This document shows positions 27,501-35,185 of a stretch of 55,062 nucleotides of DNA, piece after piece. The stretch's first letter is position 1; each line of letters starts with the position of its first letter. This stretch comes from Phycisphaerae bacterium. GTDB taxonomy: Bacteria > Planctomycetota > Phycisphaerae > UBA1845 > Fen-1342. The stretch covers positions 1-55,062 of the forward strand of contig JANQFV010000068.1 of NCBI GenBank assembly GCA_028277645.1, given 5' to 3'. Under the pieces are notes generated by a model. It was not told where the DNA came from. It searched no databases and worked only from the letters and a program-made list of their open reading frames with translations. A program made the translations under genes and the position numbers.

Positions 27501-30376
27501 GCCTGAACCTGCTCGGTCACACGCCAGATTTTGTCGCCGTCAACTTCTGAATCCATCGTCGTCTGCGTATAGCGGTCCGCTTCTTCGGGGTCGGCGATGT
27601 CGCCCGGATCAAAGCCGCCGCCGTCAACGTCGATACCGGCCCGCTGCACCTTCTTGTCGGTCTGGTAGTCGGTCTCGAAGTACTGCGGCGAGCCGATGGC
27701 GCCCTGACCGTCGCTGGTCGTGACGGATTCGAGTTCGCCGGTCGTGCTGTCGTAGGTGTACGTGGTCGTGAGCGTCGCGGGGCTGGAGTCCGTCCACGCC
27801 GGCCGCACTTCGCGAATCGTGCGCCCCAGCATGTCGACGGTCGTGCTGGTAAACCGATCCGAGTTGGTACCGTCCGGACCCACGTACACGGTGGTGGTCA
27901 GCTCGCCCGCGGCGACGCTGTAAACGTAGAGCTGCGGAATCACGCCCGTGCCGGTGATGCTCTTCAGCCGCCCGTCACGGTGATACGACCGAATCTCGGT
28001 CTTACCGTCGGGCCGCGTCATGGTCACTTCTCGACCGCCGGCCGCGGTGTGCCCGTACGCGTACTCGGTGGTCAGCGAATCGTCACCACCCTGCGTATCC
28101 AGGTCGATAGCAACCTCGGCGACAACGCGCCCGGCGAGATCGTGAATCGTGCGCGACTGCCGCAGCACGGTGAAGCCCGTGATATCCGAACCCCAAACCA
28201 GCGTATCGTATCCGCGTGAAACGGTGACAGACGGCAGGTTACGGCCGTCGTACGAGACCGCTGCGTATTCATAAGCGGTAATCTCGCGGCGGAGCTGGCT
28301 CTGCTCCTCGACCTCCGTGATTTCCCACTGAATCCGGCCCGCCGGATCGTACTGGTACTCCGTCCGACGACCGTAGGTGTCCGTCACCGTCCGCGAGTTG
28401 CAGCAGTCGTTCCAGGTGATCTCCTTGACCGTGTAGTCGGAGCGGTACTCCTTGGTCACGCGGTTCTGATCGTCATACTCGTAGAAGGTCCACTCGGTAG
28501 CCTCCGCCTCGAGTTGCGGATCGCCGTCCCAGCGCTGGCCGGTAACCAGCAGCCGCCCCTGGAGGTCGTACACATCGAACCCATCGGTGGCCGGTGCGCT
28601 GCGTGTCCAAGTGTTGCGCTGATAGTCGTCGTTGCCGCCGCTGCATCCGTAGTCCGGAGTCCAGTTCGTATCGTCGAAGTAGGGCGCGCAGATGGAAGGA
28701 CCGCCATCCCGAGTTTCAACTACACCGTTCGGATTCGTGCGCTCAATCCACGGCCGTTCCGAGGCGTTGTAGGGATCGTTCCCCGTAGGCTCGGGGGCGT
28801 AGCAGACCGTCGTCTCCAGATACGAACCGGCGGTCGCGTACTGGCGCTCGAGGCGGCAGTTCGGATCGCCCGGGTCTTCAAGGCTTGCGTATTTCTCAAC
28901 GGTCGCGCCCTGAACGAAGCGTTCACGGTTGGATACCGTGAGCCCGCCAATGTTCGGATCGTCGTCGAACTGCCGGGTCGACACCGTCTCTTCGTAAGTC
29001 GTCCAGGTTTCGATCGAGCCCGGGAGCGCGTCATCCGTCCAGGTGCTGCGATAGGTCTTGGTAATTCGTCCGATGGGGTTGGTGGTGTCCTCGTAGGTGT
29101 GCCAGGTCCACGATCCGTCCGGATTGGTCTGCCACTTGACCGACCCTTCAAAGACGCCCGCGGCCGCTTTATACAGCTCACGTTCGGTAACCTGCGGGTC
29201 GGGACCGTTGGGATCGACAATTCGCTTCTTCCACGGAGAAGTCTTCGAGGTATGGTGCGTTTCTTCTACGCTCTCCGTGTACCAGCCGCCGACCGTGGCG
29301 GGCACTTCGACCATCGTGGTGCGTTTCCAGAGCGACAGTCCGCTGTCGTACGCCCATTGCTGGCTCGTCTGCCGGAAGTCGCCCGAGTCGTCCCCGATCG
29401 ACAACCGCCAATCACGATCTCCATCCAGCGATTCGTAGTGATAGGTCTTTTCTACCACGTCCGCCGGCGTCAGGCGCTCGATGATCAACTCATTGGGATC
29501 CTGATTCGGCGAATAGATGTGCCAGCGCTTCAGCGGCTGAGTGTAGATCAAGGGGTCGACGCAGCAGCAATCGGATGTCTCGGTGAATCCGCCTTCCGCA
29601 ATCGTAAGATAGTAGCCGTTTGGATCCACTTCGGCTTCACGCACGAAAGCGACGTTATCGCCCACTTCGACTGCGTATACCACGCGGTGGGCGGGGTCGG
29701 CACAGTCACTCTGGCAGGTGCCCGTCTCGCCGCGATTGTCGCACAAGAGGCAACTGGTTTCGGAACCGGGGACGGTCCAGTAGCACCATTCAGGCAGACC
29801 AATCAACTCCAACGCATCCGGCGTGAATAGATCAGCGGATGGCTGATCGGCGGAGAGCACCAGGCGCACCGGGTGCGACGATTCGTACCAGTCGTCGCGA
29901 ACGGTGCCCAGATTCAGTTGAAGGTACGGCCCACCTACGAGATCGCCTGCTTCGCTACCAATGCTGGGGCCGCCGGTCGAGCTGTCGCCACACGACGTGC
30001 AACCGGAACCGACCCCGCCACCGATCTCGATGAGCGACGAGTAGGAACGTCCGTCAACGGCGCTCACCGTCGCGCGCACCACGCCGGGATTCGGCCCCGC
30101 GCGGACAATGCACGAGTAGCCCTCGCCTTCGCCGAACTCGACGCAACTGATAATCTCCAGCGTGGGTGTCAGCTCCCCGGAAACAGGCACGATTACTAAG
30201 TCGTAGTCGGACCGCTGTTCGGGAGCCGGGCAGAAGCGGGCTTCGATCTTCCCCTCCTCACCGGGACACAACTCTGTAGGAGCTTCGTAGAGGTTCTTTG
30301 AGCTAGCGAACTCGGGTGCGACGGCAAGGGCCGCCATCAACACAACGAATAGACGACAAACAGCTTTGGTCGACAC
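24515..30376 (-). CDS. Giant secreted RHS/YD-repeat protein with embedded dockerin-like domain
   Basis: About 1,953 residues. The GTG at 30376 is preferred, since AAGGAG lies 7 bp upstream; an ATG two codons earlier is too close to it. A signal peptide (CRLFVVLMAALAVAPEFASS) leads the protein. The N-terminal third is Cys-rich and unassigned. Residues about 600-1,450 hold many YD repeats (TTYDDLGRVKTRTELGGGTT, YAYDDLGRIEYTW). A dockerin-like insertion follows (GDMDCDGQVSFGDINCF, GDLNGDGQVSAADINPF). The RHS core ends with YYSPTTGRWLSRDPIGDP and LHLYQYVRNASVNASDALGL. After it comes a short Cys- and Ala-rich tip. RHS proteins form shells around C-terminal toxins or surface polymers; no toxin motif is recognised in this tip. 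Confidence 0.9.
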   Translation of the reverse strand: MSTKAVCRLFVVLMAALAVAPEFASSKNLYEAPTELCPGEEGKIEARFCPAPEQRSDYDLVIVPVSGELTPTLEIISCVEFGEGEGYSCIVRAGPNPGVVRATVSAVDGRSYSSLIEIGGGVGSGCTSCGDSSTGGPSIGSEAGDLVGGPYLQLNLGTVRDDWYESSHPVRLVLSADQPSADLFTPDALELIGLPEWCYWTVPGSETSCLLCDNRGETGTCQSDCADPAHRVVYAVEVGDNVAFVREAEVDPNGYYLTIAEGGFTETSDCCCVDPLIYTQPLKRWHIYSPNQDPNELIIERLTPADVVEKTYHYESLDGDRDWRLSIGDDSGDFRQTSQQWAYDSGLSLWKRTTMVEVPATVGGWYTESVEETHHTSKTSPWKKRIVDPNGPDPQVTERELYKAAAGVFEGSVKWQTNPDGSWTWHTYEDTTNPIGRITKTYRSTWTDDALPGSIETWTTYEETVSTRQFDDDPNIGGLTVSNRERFVQGATVEKYASLEDPGDPNCRLERQYATAGSYLETTVCYAPEPTGNDPYNASERPWIERTNPNGVVETRDGGPSICAPYFDDTNWTPDYGCSGGNDDYQRNTWTRSAPATDGFDVYDLQGRLLVTGQRWDGDPQLEAEATEWTFYEYDDQNRVTKEYRSDYTVKEITWNDCCNSRTVTDTYGRRTEYQYDPAGRIQWEITEVEEQSQLRREITAYEYAAVSYDGRNLPSVTVSRGYDTLVWGSDITGFTVLRQSRTIHDLAGRVVAEVAIDLDTQGGDDSLTTEYAYGHTAAGGREVTMTRPDGKTEIRSYHRDGRLKSITGTGVIPQLYVYSVAAGELTTTVYVGPDGTNSDRFTSTTVDMLGRTIREVRPAWTDSSPATLTTTYTYDSTTGELESVTTSDGQGAIGSPQYFETDYQTDKKVQRAGIDVDGGGFDPGDIADPEEADRYTQTTMDSEVDGDKIWRVTEQVQAGGTTGQTTKRLVSGFDTVTIPGGGTDPVIECTQTTDEHGLVTTRIVTNDTASKIRKVYTTYSNTTNYDVETWEYGYLASAVSHTGVTSTYEYDDLGRPHIVSDGRAQVTTTYDDLGRVKTRTELGGGTTTYAYYGQDDAGAGQVEVITDHLSNETRYAYDDLGRIEYTWGHTPQPTWVEYSKFGEREKLHTYRTDAGWTGGAWPTGAGDGDVTTWNYHDGTGLLNSKTYDDGGSVDYAYTSDGRLAERKWARTIPGTSTRVATTYGYDPNTLDLTTIDYNDSTLDVTLAYDRRARVESAGQGASGVDYAYDYSLWPTGVSVASSQLYGKTVGQSFAAGQYGRLTGLTIGTDYDADYFYDGATGRLDRITGPGLPTGTGADYGARYGYLTASDLVNSTRIVDDNDTTLVETVRTFESQRNLIDTVQSTWDPDNTAVLVSKYDYTNDVLSRRDDVSYSGLAFGSPGTPILADFSYNSRHELTGVDRSDNSDFDRAYSYDPIGNREWADAGSPAVRTDYVSNELNQIHRSETGDATLIAQGFTYDADGNLTELFVSGDMDCDGQVSFGDINCFVEANTNCPPVNPPGYTCDPCSCLKGDLNGDGQVSAADINPFVDLVVATGSAPQQSYTWDAENRLVRVEPTAGTEQPGNFRTEFGYDYRGRRVEKKVYTRDQGNTTWDLTAHRKYVWADWLLLLELDGMNSDAIVRQHTWGLDLAGQNGAQPSGLALLTGAGGIGGLVATEEPSTLTAVYQYDANGNVGQVLDWTQSTPAAALIAHYDYDPYGNTVQTTGSYAAENPWRFSTKSFDDETGLGYWGYRYYSPTTGRWLSRDPIGDPAFRWLNLSIQTSVSGFAVVDYSDLLHLYQYVRNASVNASDALGLHGCEQCGEPPRCRSEWDPWCICVVRCRGWRCAAQALACAAPATMPTGMAVACFICLGKLPANTPPTMLIKALCGACGGISTIATFGEVAACLSQQAACATAAADAYKWCMKQAEDG

Positions 30377-30832
30377 GATCATACTCCTTACTCTCGACGC
30401 CCACGGACCTCGGACGCGATTGGCGGCGCGCCGTCGCTGTGCGCCGCTCTCGTGGATGGGACCCCACTCCCGGTTTCCTCCCAGGCGGACGTTCCCTCCG
30501 AGTCCACAGGAAACATATCGTTCGCCGTGTGACATTCAAGGTTTTCTTTCGGCGCGCAACTCTCGTGCGCTGCAAGTGAGAATGCGGTACTCATACGCGT
30601 GCGCAGTTTAGGACGGTTGGCGGTACGCTCAACGCACTCGGTTGCTCACGTTGAAACAGCGTGCAACGGCGAAAAGAAGATGTAGAAAACAGTTGCATCG
30701 ATAGCCGACGCGCTTGCCACGCTGTGTTGCACGCGCCTACGCTTCGGTTGGTAGTGTTGCCGACGCCGTGATTGTGCGGCGTCCAGGGGTAACGGGACTG
30801 TCGTGCTGGACACAACTCGGAGGGTTCGTCTC
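30377..30832. other. Intergenic region between divergent genes
   Basis: 456 bp separating the minus-strand RHS gene from the plus-strand YHS-domain gene. It must hold both promoters, but no convincing -10/-35 pair, repeat or hairpin was identified. Frames crossing it lack recognisable protein features. Confidence 0.5.
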
Positions 30833-31948
30833 ATGAGGTCGCTGAACACAATACTGGGTTGTATTACGATCACATCGCTTCTGCTGGCATCGGGTGCGTC
30901 GGCGCAGGACGCGGGCAGACACTTCGCATTCGATCCGGTTGCATTGCACGACGGAAAGCAAGTCGCGGGGCAGGACGCGTTCACAGCCGAGTATCAGCAG
31001 TGCCGTTACTCGTTTGTCTCGGAGGAGAACAAGCAGCGGTTCTTGCAGAAACCGAGCATCTTCGCTGCCCAGATGGACGGCGCGTGCGCGCGGATGGGGC
31101 CGCTGGCCACGTTCGCCAGTCCGGAGAACTGGCTGTTGCACGACGGCCGGCTCTACTTCTTCCGCGCCCCGTCGTGCCGCGGCACGTTCATGCAGTGCCC
31201 CGAGAAGTTCCTGCTGGAGCAGTCAGAATTTCCGGATGCCACGCCGGAGGCGATCGAGCAGGCGAAGACGCTTTTGCAGAAAGCAACGGAGGCAGCGGGT
31301 GGTATGGATCGCATCCGCGCAGCCCAGGCCTGGAGCATCCGCGTCCATGACAACGTGCGCAGCCGTGGAGAAGAGAGAACGCGCGAGCGCATCTGGCACT
31401 ACGCCCCGCCGACGCGTTTTCGCAAGGATGAAGTCTGGGAAGATTGGCGCGGCACGCTGTTGCTCAACGGCGATCAGGGCCACATCAACACGAATTACGA
31501 GCGCCCGATGTACGCCGACGCGCGGCAACGCATGCGCCGCCTGGCGGCACGCCATCCGCTCAGCGTGCTCCGAGCGCAGTTCCAACCAGGGTTCAAGGCC
31601 GCATTGGTCGGTGACGGCGAAGCGGCAAGGACGAAGATCAAGCTAGTGCAAGTCGCGTTCGACGAAGTGTCGCAAACCGTGGGCATCGACCCCGAAACCG
31701 GCCGCAGTCTGCTGTTGTCATATCGCGACCGCGGGCTGGACTACGCGTTCAGCCAGATCCGCGTGACTTACAGCGACTTCCGCGAGGTAGACGGCCTAAC
31801 ACTGCCATTCCGTCAGGAAGTAACTTACAGCGGAAAACCGTGGAAAGTTGCATCATTCACCGCAGTCGACGTCACCATCAATCCGGACGGGCTCGAGAGC
31901 ATGTTCGACGTGGCCGCACTGCGAAACGGACGAGCCGGAATTGACTGA
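30833..31948 (+). CDS. Secreted protein with an N-terminal YHS domain
   Basis: The ATG at 30833 is preferred, with GGAGGG about 9 bp upstream. The 371-residue product starts with a signal peptide (TILGCITITSLLLASGASAQ). A YHS-like domain follows at about 27-85 (FDPVALHDGKQVAGQDAF, CRYSFVSEENKQRFLQKP), a small fold linked to metal binding in copper and heavy-metal proteins. The remainder (about 140-371) is rich in beta strands (LLLNGDQGHINTNY, IRVTYSDFREVDGLTLPFRQ) and resembles LolA/outer-membrane-lipoprotein-type sheets. It would act in the periplasm. Whether its cysteines bind metal cannot be told from the sequence alone. Confidence 0.7.
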   Translation: MRSLNTILGCITITSLLLASGASAQDAGRHFAFDPVALHDGKQVAGQDAFTAEYQQCRYSFVSEENKQRFLQKPSIFAAQMDGACARMGPLATFASPENWLLHDGRLYFFRAPSCRGTFMQCPEKFLLEQSEFPDATPEAIEQAKTLLQKATEAAGGMDRIRAAQAWSIRVHDNVRSRGEERTRERIWHYAPPTRFRKDEVWEDWRGTLLLNGDQGHINTNYERPMYADARQRMRRLAARHPLSVLRAQFQPGFKAALVGDGEAARTKIKLVQVAFDEVSQTVGIDPETGRSLLLSYRDRGLDYAFSQIRVTYSDFREVDGLTLPFRQEVTYSGKPWKVASFTAVDVTINPDGLESMFDVAALRNGRAGID

Positions 31949-32109
31949 GCAAAGTAGTGCTACTCCTCGCGACCGATGTCCGCCATGACCTTGGCCGGGA
32001 TGCGCCGCAATGGATGAGTGCGACCCGAAATCGCGAGGGTGCCGCACGGCAGCGCGAAGAGCCGAATATTGCGGCTACCTGGCTATGAGCGTGTGATTGG
32101 AGGTGCACA

Positions 32110-32868
32110 TTGACCCGGTGCCTGATTGTCGCTGCCTCAGTGCTATTAGCGTCATCTCGGCAGTGTCCACAGAACGAGGGAGGCGATTCGCCCACGTTGA
32201 ATCCGCCAAGGATCGTGGACGCCACACCCCCGCAGGACCTCGTCGTGGGCGACAGAGCGAAGCTCGTCCTCCGGGCCGAGGGGGGCAGGCCACCGATCAC
32301 GTGGGAACGGGAGGTTCTTCCACCGGGTTGGACAGCCGAGAGTACGAAGGATGGACGCACGTGGACCGCGCACGGTCCTCTACCCATCGGATCGGCAGAT
32401 CCGGGCTTGCCAATCACTGTGGTGGCCGTCGCGGCCGATGGGGCACACTCGAAACCGGAGGAGAGACGCCTAAGGGCCCGTCCCGCGGAGCTCCGGGCGA
32501 CATTGAGGCTTGAGCACGATTCTCCGCTCGTGAAGGGCTACTCCGTTGTCCTGCAGAACGTGCCCGAATGGCCAGCCCGATCCAATGGGCGTATCGAACT
32601 GTGGATCGACACCGAGGGTCTGGCGCCGGCTGGACCGCAAGACGACTACATTAGGATCTGGGACGTCGCGCCAACCGAGTTCCGTCTCGAGAGCCGGATC
32701 AAGAGTGACGGACTCACCAAGGCGACGAAACGCGAGAACGGCGAGACTGTTACGCTGAATTCGGAAGCGGCGCGAAATGCACTCCAGGACGGGCGGTTTT
32801 CGGTTTCGATTCGCTGCTATCACGGTAGCGAGATGAGGGTCGTTTCCGTGTCTGGTTGCGCGTACTGA
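32110..32868 (+). CDS. Secreted protein of unknown function
   Basis: A TTG start at 32110, preceded by GGAGG 6-10 bp upstream, gives 252 residues. A short hydrophobic leader (CLIVAASVLLASS) suggests export. Residues about 30-105 read like an Ig-like or cadherin-type beta sandwich (GDRAKLVLRAEGGRPPITWE, LPITVVAVAADGAHSK). The second half (LRLEHDSPLVKGYSVVLQNV onward) has alternating hydrophobic strands with no recognised family. It lies 161 bp after the YHS gene on the same strand. Confidence 0.6.
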   Translation: MTRCLIVAASVLLASSRQCPQNEGGDSPTLNPPRIVDATPPQDLVVGDRAKLVLRAEGGRPPITWEREVLPPGWTAESTKDGRTWTAHGPLPIGSADPGLPITVVAVAADGAHSKPEERRLRARPAELRATLRLEHDSPLVKGYSVVLQNVPEWPARSNGRIELWIDTEGLAPAGPQDDYIRIWDVAPTEFRLESRIKSDGLTKATKRENGETVTLNSEAARNALQDGRFSVSIRCYHGSEMRVVSVSGCAY

Positions 32869-32926
32869 TCCTCATCCGCGCCAGGAAGCTACAAACAGAT
32901 CCAAGTAGTTCTCGCGTACCCGACAA

Positions 32927-33385
32927 ATGAAGCACGAACTGAACGACGACCGGCTCCTTGAACTCCAATCGCGCCTGCTGCCCCACGGCGGCGAACGCAT
33001 CGGTCTCATGGATGCCTCTGGACAGGGCATCACCGCCGATCTCAGCCTCATCCTCAGCGATCTACTCAAGCTCGGTCGGTTTTGGCCGACCGACGGTATT
33101 GGCCTGATCCCGGGGCCGGCGAACAGGTGCCACAAGAACGCGTACGACTACTACGACCAGCACACTGATACGCACCGCTTGGTGACGGGCTTCGCACTGG
33201 GCGCCAGACGGTGGTTCTGGCACTCCTGGGTCGCTGAGGTAGGTGCAGATCGCATCCTCGAAGTGACGGTTCCCAAACCGTTGGCAGCCTACTACGGGCA
33301 TGAAGTTTCAGGGGAGCGGTTGGTCGAGTTCTTCGCCAGACACTTCATCGTTGCTGGCGATGATGACGATCCAACCGACGGCTAG
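32927..33385 (+). CDS. Unknown protein
   Basis: A 152-residue protein that starts MKHELNDDRLLELQSRLLPHGG. It has helical N-terminal content, an aromatic middle (NRCHKNAYDYYDQHTDTHR, RRWFWHSWVAEV) and a helical end (YYGHEVSGERLVEFFARHF). The spaced His, Asp and Trp residues could suggest an enzyme, but no family is recognised. The Shine-Dalgarno is weak. It lies 58 bp after the preceding gene, so it may be part of the same transcript. Confidence 0.5.
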   Translation: MKHELNDDRLLELQSRLLPHGGERIGLMDASGQGITADLSLILSDLLKLGRFWPTDGIGLIPGPANRCHKNAYDYYDQHTDTHRLVTGFALGARRWFWHSWVAEVGADRILEVTVPKPLAAYYGHEVSGERLVEFFARHFIVAGDDDDPTDG

Positions 33386-33459
33386 TAGCGCGCAGACGAT
33401 ACTGTACGAGCCTCGTACGTCCAACCAAGCAGCCCGGATGGCATCGGCTTGTGCGCTGC

Positions 33460-33672
33460 CTACGGTAGCAGGTCACGTGGCCGTATCCTGAGTGCCGCCG
33501 CGAGCTTAGCGACGTTCTCCACTCCAACATTTCGCTCCCCGCGTTCGACGCCGCCGATGTAGTTTCGATGAAGGCCAGACTGAAAACCCAACTCCTCCTG
33601 GGACCAGCCCCGCTTCTCGCGTAACCGCCGGACGCGGCAGCCCACCTCGGCCTTGATGTCGGCGACTTTCAT
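33460..33672 (-). CDS. XRE-family transcriptional regulator
   Basis: A 70-residue protein that is little more than one HTH_3 domain: [39 protein letters not shown] and [20 protein letters not shown]. Stand-alone XRE proteins of this size repress their own promoter in phages, plasmids and restriction-modification controllers. Two copies of a CACACTATAAGTGTG-like palindrome lie 10 and 37 bp before its start codon, consistent with autoregulation. No methylase or nuclease is next to it, so it is not obviously a restriction-modification controller. Confidence 0.88.
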   Translation of the reverse strand: MKVADIKAEVGCRVRRLREKRGWSQEELGFQSGLHRNYIGGVERGERNVGVENVAKLAAALRIRPRDLLP

Positions 33673-33682
33673 CGCTGGACAT

Positions 33683-33724
33683 CACACCGATAAGTGGTAC
33701 GATGCTCTACACACTATAAGTGTG
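33683..33724. promoter_or_regulatory. Two operator-like palindromes before the XRE gene
   Basis: CACACTATAAGTGTG (33710-33724) is a perfect 6+3+6 palindrome. A degenerate copy, CACACCGATAAGTGG, lies at 33683-33697, with centres 27 bp apart. Both precede the minus-strand regulator start at 33672, and the plus-strand gene at 33928 could also be controlled from here. The pairing of dyads with an XRE protein is inference. Confidence 0.55.
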
Positions 33725-33927
33725 ATCTGGGCAGAACGAAGGCTTGTAGGACATGTCGGGTAGACGTCGATTCGCGGCGTCGGCGACCAGCGGGGATCGA
33801 TGCCACAAAGGGCAGATTCGCGACAACCGTTGCCAGCCGAGGATCCGCGTGACGGCGGATAGGCACTGCCAGTTGCCGTTTCGCAAATACCTGCCGCGCC
33901 CGTTGCGCTCGCCAGGAGATTCAAAGC

Positions 33928-34935
33928 GTGTTCGGATTGCTACGACCTACGATCGGGGCCGACGCCAGGAGATTGCCGAAGTCGTACATGACCATCTACT
34001 GCGACGTTTGCGCCACACTGTCACTGCGGTACGGGATCAAGGCCAGGCCGTTGATCGTTCACGACATCGTGTCGTTGGGTTGGCTGCTTGCCGAACCGGA
34101 AGGCCCACCGGCCACCTTCCCACGAGGGAACTGCGTTCGCGGAGGTGTCAGGTCAGTGCCCCCGGCAGTCAGGGATCCTGCGGACCGCACGCACCTCCTA
34201 GCTGCATTATCGTGCTACGCCGTCGGCGTAAAGCTCGATGACGACATCCGCGACCGTCCATCATGGCATGCCCGATTGTTGAACAACCTCTACGCGACAA
34301 CGTTCGAACAAGCCAACCACGAGCTCTCTCGACGAAAGTTCCCGCTGAGTGGAATGGAAGAGTCGCTCGGCGAGCAGCAACAGGTTGAGCGACAAGGCTC
34401 TTCCGACCTGGAAACTGCGTCTGGCCCCACCGGACGCGCCTACGGCCTGGTCGGGCGGCGGCTGGCCCAAATGGCACCGGAGACGGTATCGGCGGACCTC
34501 GCTTGCCAACTCGGCGAAATCCTGGGCCGCTGCGTCTACGTGATTGACGCGTACCGGGATGCCGATGCAGACCGCGGCGTGAGCTACAACCCGCTCTGTT
34601 GCGATACATCATCCACTGCAGCCTCATTCAACGGACGGCGTGTGGAAGCACGCGCATACGTTGACGCCCAGCTTCGCTCAGCGGACGTGCTGCTGAACGG
34701 GGCAGATCAACGTGCCCAGATTCGCTGGAGCATGCTGGCTCAGCGGCTACGGCGATACATTGGTCTGGGCACCACTGCAGTTACACTGAACGCCGTAATC
34801 TGTCTCCCTTGCGGAGATGGTGCAGTCGCGGTGGACGACAAGGAGTGCACAAACACGATTTGCGGGTGTTGCTGCGCTGGCGTGCTGTTGGTTAGTTGCT
34901 GCGAAAACGGGTGCTGCACACGATGCTGCTGCTGA
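33928..34935 (+). CDS. DUF5685-like protein with a cysteine-rich tail
   Basis: The GTG at 33928 has AGGAG 9 bp upstream. The 335-residue protein begins MFGLLRP and then has YCDVCATLSLRYGIKAR and LLAALSCYAVGVKLDDDIRD. This matches my memory of DUF5685 (MFG...., C..C..L...YG, a helical DDxxD-like core). The helical region ENLGxxFGxILGRCVYVIDAYRD-type reads GEILGRCVYVIDAYRDADAD near 205. The last 29 residues contain 12 cysteines (CTNTICGCCC, then SCCENGCCTRCCC). The function of the family is not known; acidic pairs in a helical bundle and the Cys tail may indicate a metal site. No close operon partner is seen. Confidence 0.65.
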   Translation: MFGLLRPTIGADARRLPKSYMTIYCDVCATLSLRYGIKARPLIVHDIVSLGWLLAEPEGPPATFPRGNCVRGGVRSVPPAVRDPADRTHLLAALSCYAVGVKLDDDIRDRPSWHARLLNNLYATTFEQANHELSRRKFPLSGMEESLGEQQQVERQGSSDLETASGPTGRAYGLVGRRLAQMAPETVSADLACQLGEILGRCVYVIDAYRDADADRGVSYNPLCCDTSSTAASFNGRRVEARAYVDAQLRSADVLLNGADQRAQIRWSMLAQRLRRYIGLGTTAVTLNAVICLPCGDGAVAVDDKECTNTICGCCCAGVLLVSCCENGCCTRCCC

Positions 34936-34966
34936 TGCGGCGAAAAGGCACGGCAGTCGACCTGCG

Positions 34967-35185
34967 TCAGCAAGGTTGCTTCCTTTCGCGCTCGCAGGCG
35001 CCATTTGCCCCTGCTCGTAGGTTACTTGGCGTTAGGTTGATCTTCGCCCGGGCGTCAGCATCGCGCCCCTGCTCCTGCAATTCGCAGACCTGCAGCCAGT
35101 GCCGCTGGCACAACGGCTTGCCCAGGTACGTCAGGTGGATCTCGGTGCTCCGGCAGCGCTTCCAGGCACACTTCTCGCCACTCAC
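34967..35185 (-). CDS. Small zinc-finger-like protein
   Basis: A 72-residue protein whose GTG start overlaps the dnaN stop (GTGA). CAWKRC near the start and PLCQRHW about 20 residues later make a likely C-x4-C ... C-x2-H zinc site, a layout common in small helper proteins of mobile elements. The C-terminus is basic. Overlap with dnaN indicates translation from the same transcript. Confidence 0.6.
   Translation of the reverse strand: MSGEKCAWKRCRSTEIHLTYLGKPLCQRHWLQVCELQEQGRDADARAKINLTPSNLRAGANGACERERKQPC

Noticed and set aside
25457..27550. Long plus-strand open frame opposite the RHS gene
   Set aside because: Its translation is V/R/A-rich and free of domains, while the minus strand shows clear YD repeats; it is an antisense shadow of a high-GC gene.
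28514..29830. Second long plus-strand frame opposite the RHS gene
   Set aside because: Also an antisense shadow; no ribosome binding site or recognisable motifs.
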